From positions 1,426,001-1,490,000 of the forward strand of contig BTPP01000003.1 in assembly GCA_037102815.1 (NCBI GenBank): a stretch of DNA of 64,000 nt, given 5' to 3'. The DNA comes from Neurospora intermedia (taxonomy: Eukaryota; Ascomycota; Sordariomycetes; Sordariales; Sordariaceae). Under the pieces are notes generated by a model. That model searched no databases. It saw only the letters and a program-made list of their open reading frames with translations, and was not told the DNA's origin. The position numbers were made by a program, and so were the translations under genes. Shown here one piece after another: positions 35,955 through 47,728 of the stretch (positions are counted from its first letter, which is position 1; the number at the start of each line of letters is the position of its first letter).

Positions 35955-37359
35955 TGTGGGTGTTGCGATGGCGTGGAATGGTGGGAAGTTAGGAATCTGT
36001 TCACCAGTTGCTGCTGGCAACTTCTCGGCCGTCCATGCCTCTCGCTCCCTCTTGTATATCCTTCGACAGTCAGTCTGGACATGGAGCGACCCGACGAACT
36101 GAGTCGTGATTGGCAACACAGAAATCTGGGAGCAGTGGACTAGAAGAGAAGGGGGCTGATCTCAGGCTCTTGCTCGTGGCTAGGACCAGGACGTCATCTG
36201 CGTGTCTCTTAAGGCGTTTAGGAACTTAAGGTGTCTCCCCTCATGTACAAGTAGTGGGAGGATGCTAAAGGCGGAAATTGGCCTTTAAACATACATAGTT
36301 GTGGGTCGTGGGCGGTTTGGTGAAGCGCATAACGGGAGTTTCGCTTCCACAGCCACTGTTACACGAGACCTACAGAAACGAGTCACTCAAGTGAGTATGG
36401 TACCGGGAGTAGGTAGGTATGGGAGGTGGAAGGTACTTGGGTATGCTGTGCAGAGGTATGCTCCCAAACTGAAACTGGTAGCGAACGAGAAAGTTAACAG
36501 ACAAGGATGACACGAAGTATCTTCAGATATACAGAACAACTCTACTTGACAGATCACTTACTTACTCATCGACCATCTCGGCATACAAAGAATGTATTAT
36601 TTCGCGATATATAACCTGATCTGTACTCCTGGTGCCCTGAACACTTTTATCAGCTATCCGCCGGCTTTTCTTCTTTTTCTCGCTCATAATGGTTCGCCGG
36701 TTAAGCCACCTCGCAGCTGGACATCTCGGGATCCTTGGAGGCTGGATCTGCATCTTCAGCCGTACCACTGCAATGCTTGATCGGGACGTGACGGGACTGG
36801 CACATCCACACTCTTTTTGGACGGCAAATCAACTGGCTGTCTGTCTAGCTGTTGGTGTACACCAAATGTATTTCCTCGAGCTCTTCCTGTCCTCTTCTCG
36901 GTGTACTACTTTGTTTTGTAAGGCAGACTTTGGTTCATCTTGTCCTGGCATGGGTGTGCCTGAATGTGTGAACGCCACATATATTTCAGAGCGGAAGACA
37001 TGTACAATAATATTCTGCATACAACAGGAGGAGATATCGATGAGCTGTGTAGGGTAGAGTCAGGTAGGTGGAGGATAGGCTTGGGCGGTGCGTTGAAAAG
37101 GGGTGATTACCTTGCCTCCAGGTTCAGGTCTTTCTTTGTCTAGGGGTTTCGGATGTGTTTTTCTCCCCTTTTCCTTTTCTTTGGGGCATCGGGACAATAG
37201 TTGTGTAGCCTGTTGAGCATCCCCCCGACCTTCATCCCCATCGTGAGATATCGGCAAGCATCATACATTCTGTGCAATCTTTTCTTTAGTCTCGAATTAG
37301 CAATCGCCAACACAACAAGGCCAACAAGTCATCCAGAAAGCCCACCCAACTAAGATACG
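35955..37359. other. intergenic region after the Zn2Cys6 gene
   Basis: No supported gene on either strand. Contains the second copy of a 22-bp repeat near its left end. Confidence 0.55.
35997..36018 (+). repeat. 22-bp dispersed repeat, copy 2
   Basis: Identical to 21366..21387. It lies 43 bases after the Zn2Cys6 stop codon. Confidence 0.6.
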
Positions 37360-38880
37360 ATGGCATACTCCAAATACTCTTCCGACCGTGCTCCCGGACG
37401 GGAGCACATCCCCCTCTACCCCAAAGGTTTCATCGCCATCCGCATCATCCAACTCATCATCGCCATTCTCATCGCCGGTCTCTCCGCCTTCGGAGTACAC
37501 ATCTTTGCCTTTGACGGAGACGTCTTGATCCTAGCAGTTGTATGTTTTTTTTTTTTTTTTTCCTCCTCCGTCGGTCTCAACTTATCCATTCATCCATCAC
37601 CATATCCACCACCACCATCCAAAACTCCCTTTTCCTTTCCAACCTTATATAGACTCACCACTAACCCTTCTCCTGGTTGTGAGCAACAGGCCGTAATAAC
37701 TCTCATATCATCAACCTTCCATCTCATCACGCGCTTCTCCACCCCTAAAGCCTACAACTACTGGGCCGTCCTCGCCGTCGATATTTTGGTTTTGGTTCTA
37801 TGGCTTGCCTCCTTTGCGCTGCTGGCTTCGGAGATCATTTGGTTCTTCACGCTTTGGACGTCTAGTTCGGAATCGATCCCAACTGTTGATCCTTATTATG
37901 ACGATTTCACCCCCGATGAAGAAGACTCATATGACTTCTACACCTATGGGATTTTGGCTGCTCTGAAAGGGGCGGCCGTGGGGAATAAGGCGAGGTCGTC
38001 GAGTGGTGGTGATGATGGGAGATATGGTGACACTGGGTTAGATGACATCTATGATGATGGTGGTGGTGGATATGATGAATCCGCGGTCGTGGCAACGTTG
38101 GTGGCGCCAATTTGTGTTATTGCTGCTGCTGCGTTGGGGGGGATTGAGTTGTGAGTTTCGTTTTTTCTTTTTTCTTCTTCTTCTTCTCGATATCCCCGTT
38201 TCCCCCTCTGTTATTCTTCCTTCCTTTCCCATTGTTGACAGAGTATACCGACACCCCTTCACAAACTCTCCTCGCTAACAGATAAACCCAAACACAGCAT
38301 CCTCCACCTCATATCCCTCATCATCCACTCCGTTTTCCTCCACCGCCACCGCGCCGCCGGACTACACAGCAAACCCGTTCAATCCTCTCCTCCCAGTACC
38401 AGCAACAGCAACAGCGGCAGCAACAACAGCAATACCATTCTCGTTTCCCCTAATGCCGTTCCTGCCCCCGCAGCCATCGTCACTACTACCCCCAACGAGA
38501 AACTTCCCTATCATCACCACCACGAAATCGACTCGACGCCCATCCCTGTTCCGTCTAACCATAACCACCATCAGCAGCCGTCAGCCCCAGCTCCAGCTTA
38601 CACCCCGGCGTCCAGTCAGCAGCAACAACAGCAGCAGCAGCACCATCAAAGGCACTACCAAGCATATCAACAACCACAACAAGGTCAGGCTCAAGAACAT
38701 CCATCGGTTTACTACCACTCACCGGTATCACCGCAGACTACCGGCGGAACGATGAATTATCATACGCAGTTTCAACAGCCGTCGTGGGCGGTGTCGCCTG
38801 TTCCGACGACGCCGCCTGTGGTGCCGACGCATTACGGGCCCACCGGGGTGGTGCGGGCGGGGATCTATCAGTTGCCGTGA
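37360..38880 (+). CDS. four-helix membrane protein with Gln/His/Pro-rich tail (MARVEL-like topology)
   Basis: Integral membrane protein of unknown role. Exons 37360..37539, 37690..38150 and 38298..38880 give 407 residues. Hydrophobic helices lie at about 24-50 (FIAIRIIQLIIAILIAGLSA), 54-74, 84-114 and 191-227. Between helices 3 and 4 is an acidic Tyr/Asp/Gly-rich loop. Four helices with a short second loop and a Trp-containing third helix (YWAVLAVDILVLVLWLAS) resemble fungal MARVEL-domain proteins; this is by topology, not a firm family hit. The remaining ~180 residues form a cytosol-like Ser/Asn, then Gln/His/Pro-rich disordered tail with a poly-Gln run (QQQQQQQ) and Tyr/Pro motifs. The second intron interrupts helix 4; without splicing, translation stops after GIEL. 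Confidence 0.83.
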
Positions 38881-39399
38881 GTAGTGTAGGTAGGTAGCTA
38901 GAAGTCCGATGGGTGAATAATAGGTAGCTGGTGGGCGAGGATAGGTAGGGGATGACGGTTGTTCAATGATTTTGCGAAGAAGAGGAGGAAGGAAACCCAG
39001 GAGGAAGGGTGGGAATGGTGCGTGTGTGTGGGTGTGTAGAGAGTGGAATAAGTGGTTGATGGGTGTTATTTGTTTGGTTTGGTTCCATACCGCTCCGCAG
39101 AACGACAGAGGATGTGTTCGCGGGATGGGATTAACTCATTGTTGAGGACCGAGTTTTGAGGCTAACGCGAAGAAATATTCATCCACTTGACTTTGATACA
39201 GTCATGGAGAGGATATAATCCATTATTCAAGATATGTGGTTGTCGTTTGCAATATCTATGTGAACGTCTTGTCTCGCTCAATGTTCGCTCAATGGCAACG
39301 TCGACAATTTGAGACTATAGATACACCGAGACCCCAAAGCGGTTTAATTTGAACTTAGGTACCCATCACCTTACCTACCTACTCTTTCCAATCATCAAG
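38881..39399. other. convergent intergenic region
   Basis: 3' regions of the four-helix protein gene and the M28 peptidase gene. Nothing else is seen. Confidence 0.6.
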
Positions 39400-42124
39400 T
39401 CACAACTTCCTCGCCGCATTTTTAATGCAAGCCTCAATGATATCTACCCATCTCTCGGCGTTACTCCAATCCCTCGCATCGATGCTTTCAACGAGCCCAG
39501 GGAACACCGCTATAGAAACGATTCAGTTAGCATCAAATCATTGAACAATGTCACGCAAAGAAGGGGACGAGAAAACAAGAACGAGAAAAAAAACATAACA
39601 TACCTCCAGAATACCCAGTCCACAACCCCGGCGCAAACACCACATGCTTGAACCATGGCCTTCCATCCAGCCCTTCGCTGAACAAAAAGCTCCTCTCGAT
39701 ATGCTTGTACTTGGTGTTGACCTTGCGGATCAGATACCCCAACTTGATCTTCTGGTGCCAGTGGTACCACGGGATGTGCTCGCGTGCCTGGCTCCTGAGG
39801 TCCTCTGCTTCGGCGTCCAGGCGGGCGGCCTTTTCCGTTAACTTGTCGACTGCGTCGTGGAGACGCTTGAAAGAATCCCGGAAGGCCTTTACGGCGGTCT
39901 TGGAGGTGCTGGATGTAATGGCAGTGCTGCTACTGCTGCTGCTGTTGTAGTGGTTACCGCGCAACTCGGAAATGACCTGCTCGGTGAGGGTAGAGATGTC
40001 GACCTCCTCCTCCTCCTTGGGTGGGTGGAGCGCGGCGTTCAGCTTGTCTTCTACCTGGGTGACGTAGCCGTCTAGCGCCGTAGCGTAGCTCTCGGCGCTG
40101 AAAGCGAGCACAGGAAGATGGGCGAGGTCGGCGATAAGGAGGCCGAAGATCTGGGCCATGGTCCGGTGGTAGACGAACCCTGGGTCACCGTACTTCTTCA
40201 TCCAGTAGAAACTGTCGTAGTTGCTGTGGTAGTGGTAGACCGGGTCGTCTTTGCCAGCGCCGAAACCAACGTCCAGGGAAGGGATGCCGGCGAAGTCCTG
40301 GAAGGCGGTAAAATCACTGCCGCTTCCCATGGTGTCGATCTTCTTGTCCCAATTCTTCTCGAGGATGGAGTGGCCCGGATGATCGGGGGATTCGACGGCT
40401 CCGGTGGCGGAGTAGATGATGCTGTTAAGGAGAGGAGCGGCAGAGGCTGAGAAGACCTTACCGCGGACGCCGACGTCGATGTTTAGATAGGCAACATTGG
40501 CGGCACTCAACCAGGGAAGATACTCCTCAACCCATTCGGTGGATCCGACAAGACCGTATTCTTCACCATCCCAGCTAGCAAAGACGATGGTACGCAAGGG
40601 CTTCCAGCCAAGACGCAAAGCTTTTCCGAAGGAACGGATAACCTCGTTGAGAACTGCAGAGCCGCTATTCGGATCACCAGCACCGCCCGCAATCCAAGCA
40701 TCGCGGTGGTTGCCGATAACTATGTTACAAGTCAGTATTGGGCTCACGAAGGGTACGTCTCCCGCATGTCCAGGGGGAAGGAGGGGAGATGACTCACCAA
40801 TCACCTCATCCGGAATGGTACCGTTGATGATGCCGATAACGTTCCACAAAGGAGTAGTAACGTATTCCTGCTCGTTGTATAGGTTCACAACAACGTCATC
40901 CGGCGTCGGTCCAATGTTATAGTGAACGCCCTTGTGGCCTAGACCAGTCCGAGCAGTCCACCACTTGTTGAAATCCGAAGCCTTGGGACCATGACCATTG
41001 AGGGCCTTGAGAATAGGAAGAGCTTCGGCGTAGGAGAGAGGGATCGAGGGTATGCTCGGAATAGCTCCGTCAACCGGCCCCCGAGGGACACCGGGTTTGG
41101 AAGGATAGCCCGGCGTTGTCCTGTTATCAACGTTAGCTCTCTTTTTTATACGCAACTGCCAAAGCACAATGACTTACGGGTCGCCTGGGGCAACACTGAG
41201 GAATTGGGTACTTCCCCGCTGGACACTGCTAGGTTGACGAGCCGGTCCTTCGGGGTAAGGAGCGTAGCCGTTCTCTTCAGTCATTTCACCATCTTCACCG
41301 GGATCAGTGAAGATGATAACGCCGATCATCCCCAACTCCTGCGCCCTCTTGACCTTGAGCCCACGGAAGATGAGGCCATAACGAGCAATGGCGATCTTCC
41401 CAGCAAGGCTGACGTTGGCCTTGAGCAGGTCCTCAAAATCCTGGTACGTGCCGTAGTTGACATAGACCACGGGTGCGGTGACGTTGCCGGAGGCAGAATA
41501 ACCGTGGAAGACGGGGACTCTCTCGGGCAAACTTGTGCTCGGATCCTCGTCGAGGATGTCCTCTTCAAGAGTGGCTTCAAAAGAAACCTGCCAGTTGTCC
41601 GAGCTGCTGTCGTTCTTCTTGTCATCCTTATTCAGGAGTGCCAGGCGATGGTCAACTGGGTAGTTGATGTAGACCTCATAGTCGACGATGTGTGACTGGA
41701 CACCAAATTCTTCCCACTTTTCCTTTGTCCAGAGTGCCTACAAGAGGAATGAGAATGCATGGCTTTATGAATTTTTTTGTGGGAAACGCTAACGTACCTG
41801 AGAGTAGTTTTTACCAGCAAGATGGGGCCCGGCAGTGTAGTATCTCTGCCACTCCTCGGCCTTTTTGCTACTAGGAGTGTCAAGAAGTAGCTGTCGCAAG
41901 TGCTTGTAGTCTACCTTGCTTCGACCATGACCACAGCCAGGCCACGACGAAGGACGGGGAAGAAAAGTGAAGGAGGCGATGAAGAACAAAAAGAACCAAA
42001 AGAGGATGGAAGAAAAGCAAAGGGTAAAGAATCGGCGGGCGACATGGTGGGAATATCGACGCCGAGGAGCAGCCCCAACTTCCACCGTGGCGATGAGGGG
42101 GGTGTGCTCCGAGGGGGTACCCAT
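39400..42124 (-). CDS. M28 zinc peptidase, glutamate carboxypeptidase II / transferrin-receptor-like
   Basis: Type II membrane glycoprotein of the family of human FOLH1 and yeast Tre1/Tre2/Vps70, a probable zinc carboxypeptidase of the vacuolar/secretory lumen. Five exons (41798..42124, 41178..41737, 40798..41120, 39604..40719, 39400..39509) give 811 residues. A short cytosolic tail precedes one membrane helix at about 31-54. A protease-associated domain follows (GKIAIARYGLIFRGLKVKRA). Metal and catalytic residues, by spacing with FOLH1, are His408 (GNHRDAW), Asp419 (GAGDPNSG), Glu456 base and Glu457 (SWDGEEYGL), Asp485 (NIDVGV) and a His in YHYHSNYDSF. All are present, so it should be active. 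The C-terminal dimerisation region ends with WTGYSGA-VFPGLVESIDA, completed by the last 36-codon exon. Divergent from the MFS gene. Confidence 0.93.
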
Positions 42125-44381
42125 GTTGAAGCTTGCTCTAAGCTGTATCTATGTCTTGAATATCTAGTCTGATGAACACTGCATGTTGAGGGTCAGTAAC
42201 TGAAGGAAAGGGTGTTATCGATGGAGGTTGAAGAGTCTTGTAAACATCCAATAGGAAGTAAACCGAGGGTTTCACGGACCGAGAGCGGGAGACGAGTAAC
42301 CCATATCGGGACAACTGGTCTCGTGAGAGGGTGTGAGGGGAAGTGGACGAAGAAATGTTTAAGCGATAGAAGAGGGTGCGATGTCTCACTTACATTGGAG
42401 TGGAGATGATGGGGTTTGGCCATGCCACGATGAATACAGATGGAGTTTACAGTGACGAGATGGAAAAGAAATGAAGTTGAGCGAGTTCCATCTGAATCAA
42501 CACGTCGTCACCAAGTTACCTCCTCACCTAACGTAACCTCACAATCTACTTAACTGTAGTGACAAGTGACTCCCTAGGACTCTCTACCTATTGGCAGGTC
42601 TCGCAAGCTAACAAAGTCCGAGTCGCCTGCAGCCACGGGAGGTGCCGCAATATCCGATTGTGATAACGGTGCGCCTACCAATCATTCATAAGAGTTTCCC
42701 GAGTCGAATTGAGGTTCTTCCATGAATGAGTTATCGACGGTGACATTGGTAACAATTCCTCGGACTTTACGGTTGGCGTCATTGCAGGGCTGGCCGACAC
42801 AATACAATCTTCCACTTGCCTGGCTAGGCTTCAGTAGCAGTGACCCCTCATGTTTGGTTTGAGGGTTGAAGTTCCCCGCACGTTCGATGTAAATACAGTA
42901 CGAAATCACGGTCGTCATTACACTCTGGCACAGTGATTGACCGTTGAAATTGCCGTTGGCCAGTGACAGGAGGAGTTGGACTTCCCTTCGTTTTGGCTGA
43001 CGCCGATCCGCAACCGAAGCCAAAAACGAAACAGAAAAAAACACGATCCCAAAATTTGATATTTCCGCCCACTAAGTTTGAACAGTACGTCTAGAACAGT
43101 GTATCATCTGATCACTTCGTCAAAAGCCATCGAACTGTAAGCCTCGAGGTCTGGTGGCCATGTTGACTTTGGCGCCCTTGACGCGGGAGTCAATAGCCTA
43201 TGCAGCAAACAAGGCTTGTTGAAGGGCGGGCAAGAGTTCCGTAAGTGCCTGCAGATTTGAGTCACGATGCTGTACTGATGAAAGGCGGAGGTTGTACTGC
43301 CTATAGCATGTAAGTAAGCCGGCGTTCCAATGGCAGCCAATGACAATTGAGGGTGAACGTCAACCCTGTGATCTTCGAGGCCGACCACGGCTTCGGACAC
43401 ACACCAATACAGAGGGCGGAAAGCCGACGGGTTCCCCGAATGTAATATGTGCGTGTGACTGCTGAGACAGAGAAAGGTGCGAGTAATATGCATGCAATAT
43501 CTCACAACGTCAACAGAGTATGGTGAGTTCTGACACATAACTGACATCGATGCTCCAAGAGTCCTCACCGGTCGAGTCACAGCCGAACTACAGCCCACCG
43601 CCGTTATCAATTGGATGTACAACGCTTGACAGAAGCAAGAAGCCATCCATTGAGGATGGTGATAAAATTTGAAGGAGGCTCAAGCAATTCTTTGCCATTT
43701 ATTTGTGTTCCATGGCTGCCCGGGAAGGACAGTCACAGATAAGTGGAAATCTCCAGCCAAAGATTCCATCTTTTGTACCTGCAGTGAACCAATTCCTACA
43801 GGAGCGAATGGTGGACACAATGGAATACGGTGGGCTCCAGGCAGCTTTCTCAATGGCTCGGCAAGGGTCCTTTTAGCGTTCCAAGCACTGCAAAGATAGG
43901 CAATGGAACATTGTCCATCCGTACCTCCCGCTAGTTCCGCATAAAGCCGCATGTGACGAACAGCGATCCTTTTTCTCGACACCACCGTCCTACGCCTCTT
44001 TTTGTCTGATAACTTTTTTTTTTATTTCCGGGGTCTAGGATTCGAGTTCATCTTGCTGCAGCGCTTTCTTGATTTTTTTTGAAGAATTGTTTCTTGTATT
44101 TTATTTTCTTCTTCCTGTTCCGCTTTTTGCCCCTCCTCCTTCGTCTGTCATTTCAAGGGCCTCAAAATCTGACAACCTTCACACCGATCCTGCCCTGCCA
44201 CCTCGTCCAGTCATAGTCGCCACCTCGTATAAGATAGTAGACTCTGGCGCTTCATCTTCATTGTTCAAGTTATTTGCTTGAGCAACACATTTGTTTCCAC
44301 GTCAACATATACTATTCTGGAATTCATTTTCGCATCCTCGAATTCAGAATTACGAGCTATACAGAGTAGACCATTGCCATC
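42125..44381. other. divergent promoter region, M28 peptidase / MFS transporter
   Basis: About 2.3 kb with no supported gene. The right end is pyrimidine-rich, as expected for a transcribed leader. Minus-strand frames around 43100-43990 lack features of real genes. Confidence 0.55.
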
Positions 44382-46248
44382 ATGGTAACGAAAAACAAAG
44401 ATGGCCCCAAACTGCCAAAGCAACAGCTGGCTATTCTGGGTAAGTAGCCATCATTACTTTTAAAATCATATCGCACTGTTGAAGAGCCCATTAGTCCCCC
44501 TCTACAAGTAGTCATCTCTCATCTGAGTGAACAGTATGCTAACAATCATCAACCACAGCCATCGCCAGATTCGCTGAACCCCTAGCCGCAACATCCATCT
44601 ACCCTTACCTCCCCGAGATGATCAAGAATTTCGGGGTTCCGAAGAACGAGGTGGCGAAATGGGCCGGCTTCACGGGATCCATCTTCTCAGTTGCGCAAAG
44701 CATGGCCGCCGTGCCTTGGGGGAGAGCATCCGACCGGTTCGGCCGCAAGCCTATCATTCTCCTCGGTATCACCAGCACCATGATCTGCTTCATCTTATGG
44801 GGTCTGTCGACCAGTCTCACCATGGCCATCACCGTGCGGTTCATCATGGGAGCTGGAAATGGAAATGGTAAGAAAGAGACCTCGGTATGCTCAAACAAAT
44901 GAAACACTAACATATATGGCATTCAGTCGGCATCCTCCGAACCATGGTAGCAGAAATGGTTCCTGAAAAAGAACTCCAACCCAAAGCCTTCTCGCTCATG
45001 CCTCTCGTCTGGTCCATCGGTAGCGTCTTTGGTCCCGCCTTTGGCGGTTTCTTCGCCCAGCCCGCCAAGCAATACCCTTCTCTCTTCGGCAACATCGACT
45101 TTTTCAAAAAGTACCCCTTTGCGCTCCCCAACATCGTCGCCGGCATCATCTTCTTCATTTCCCTCATGACCGGTCTCCTCTTCCTCCGTGAAACGCTCGA
45201 AAGCCGACGCGGCCATCAGGATTGGGGTCTCGCCTTGGGGGAGAAACTCACTCGCCCCTTTAAACGCCGCCGTGGCCCTCACTATCACCACCGAAACAAC
45301 AATAGACGACACTCTTTTGTCGACGACGGCGCCTCCGCCCCCTTACTCGCCCCATCCTCCCTCCCCACCTCCATAGCCTCGGTGGAAATCGCCGACCCTC
45401 CCACCCTCCGCGAAATCTTCACCCCGCAAACCATCATCAACCTAACCTCCTACACCTTTCTCGCCCTCCACTCGGTAACCTTCGACCAAGTCCTCCCCGT
45501 CTTCCTCAACTACCCGCGCGTCGACCGGACCCCGTCCAACACGCACCTCCCCTTCAAATTCTCCGGCGGCTTCGGTCTGGGTTCAGACAAGATCGGCACC
45601 ATCTACACCGTGTACGGCATCGCATGCGGCGTCGTCCAGTTTTTCTTGTTTCCGTGGTTCTGCGCCCGGTTCGGCGTCTTGCGATGTTTCCGCGCCGCCA
45701 CCCTCCTTTTCCCCATCGTCTACCTGTTGACGCCCTACACGGCGCTGATCGAAGACACGCACACGCGCTACGCCGTCTTCCTCACTCTCATCTTGATCAA
45801 GGGCGTCGCTGTCATCATTGGCTTTCCGTGCACCACCATCTTGCTCACCAACTCGGCCTCGTCCCTGCGCATTTTGGGAACGTTGAATGGATTCGCGACG
45901 ACGTTCTCGGGGTTGGGAAGGGCGGTTGGGCCCGCTATGGCGGGAGCGATCTTTACGTGGGGAGTGACGGGGAGGGATTACATCATTGCTCCTTGGTGGT
46001 TTTTGAGTCTGGTCGCGGCAATCGGGGCGATACCGAGTTGGTGGATTGTGGAAGGGGAGGGGCCATCGAGGAGTTTGCAGACGGATTCTGAGGAGAGTGG
46101 TGAAGAGGAGGGAGAGGAGGAGGAGGAGGAGGAGGAGGAGGAAGAAGAGGGAAGTACGTTGGTTTCGAACTCTCAGGGATCGAGGGCCGGCTTGGCTATG
46201 GATGGAGGGTACGGGACGATAAAGAAAGATGCGCAGGAGGCGAGATGA
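44382..46248 (+). CDS. major facilitator superfamily transporter
   Basis: Membrane transporter with about twelve helices; substrate not deducible. Exons 44382..44439, 44559..44867 and 44927..46248 give 562 residues. The loop 2-3 signature GRASDRFGRKP is at residues 74-84. RFIMGAGNGNVGILRTMVAE forms helix 4 with its Gly-rich motif and is rebuilt by splicing. PLVWSIGSVFGPAFGG is the helix 5 motif C-like block. A His/Asn/Arg-rich cytosolic loop separates the two halves. The second half carries GFATTFSGLGRAVGPAMAGA. The sequence type fits the fungal YCR023C/ZIFL-like group of multidrug or metal transporters. The C-terminal tail is a run of about 20 Glu residues encoded by GAG/GAA repeats, possibly length-variable. 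Confidence 0.93.
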
Positions 46249-47728
46249 ATGGTGATGCCTTGAATGAAACATGAGAAAGGGGGTATTGACGGATGGTAGA
46301 TTGACAACGATTGGTGGAGGACGGGGTTGAGAATTTTCTTGGTTATTGAGCACGGCAGGGCGTGTAAGAAGCGTTGCTTCTCATGATACTCGTGTGCTGT
46401 CGATGTTGACCACGGTTAGATTTCACATTTATCTCTGGTTGGATGGATCAAGGCGTTGCGGGGGTATCAAAAAGAATTGATTTACTGGTTTCCCATCATT
46501 TCAATGAACTTTAGGGGCTAGGCCGTGGCTAGATATGACAATTGTTGGTTCAAAACGTCAGCACTTGTCGATCTTGGATACATCGTCGTCGTAGATGGTA
46601 ACAACATATCCAATATTTCAGGAAGTCATGTCACCTATGAGCAAGGATGCCACCAGTCACATAAAACAATCGTGAGAAACATAAGTAATGTGTTAACGTG
46701 TTCGATCATCATCCACCGCTTATACCTATTTGCATCGTGACCTCCTTGAAGCCCAAAGTTGTTAAAGCACTTGGTTTAACAACCGTGACTACCACCATTA
46801 CCGCCCCAACAGAAGACCTTGCTTCTTCCCAGTTCCAATTCTCGCAGCAATTCTGCTTGTATGATCCACACAGACTTCTGTCTGGTATACAAAAACTCTC
46901 AACACATGAAATTCGTCTTCCACCCTCACCATCGTAAGCTCACCGACTTTGTCAGGTGGCTATGTCAACCCTTTTCAAGCTCTTCCTGAGCAATCTATGC
47001 TCCCTGACCACTTCCCCATTTAGAGCACTTTATGCTCCCGAGCAACTTGTGCTCGCTTTTCTCGTTTCTTTCTTCTCATTACCAACACTAAAAAGCCTAT
47101 TCTCTCCAACCTATATGATGCGCACCCTATCTACACCCCTCTTCCTCCCCCGTCCCGACTTCCATTCCTGCAAGTGTAAAACAGTTAGTCCCTGTATGAT
47201 CAAAGAAAAAAGAAAGGAAATTAGGATACATACATGCGCCCTAAATTCCGCTTGACCCCGACCCTGGCATGTAGAAGAGTTAGTAAAGCTGCGGTAAACA
47301 GAAGGGGAAAGGCAAAAGGGTGAACATACCTGTCGGGCCCTTGGCCCTCAACCTGCCCCGGGGGCCAAGCTATCTACAGCTATTCTAGACAAAACCACCA
47401 AAAAAAGACCAAGCCAAAACACAACCCACTTCGCACTTCTCCTCCCCCGGCGTGCATCCGACCCACGGTCAAAGCCGCCTTTGGGATCACGCCTTCCCCT
47501 CTTCCAAACTACCCTCCACCACGGCATGAGTCCGACCCACGGTCAAGCCGCCACAGGGACCACGCCTTTTTTTTTTCTCTTTTTTTTTTGGTTTTTTTTT
47601 GTTCATTTTCTGTAAAAGCAGTCATGTGCTCATACTGCTGCCGCTCCCCCTCCTCCTCACCACCACTGAATGATTAACCACCAACTTTTGTTTCTTGCCT
47701 CAACCAAAAGACATAATTCATTGTGCCA
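46249..47728. other. convergent intergenic region
   Basis: Lies between the 3' ends of the MFS gene and the SPQ-repeat protein gene. Apart from one direct repeat pair, nothing is recognised. ORFs here are under 100 codons. Confidence 0.55.
47448..47567 (+). repeat. imperfect direct repeat pair
   Basis: Two copies of about 47 bases, 74 bases apart, share the exact core TCCGACCCACGGTCAA (47457 and 47531) and the ending CACGCCT. They lie in the presumed 3' UTR of the minus-strand gene that follows. Confidence 0.7.
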
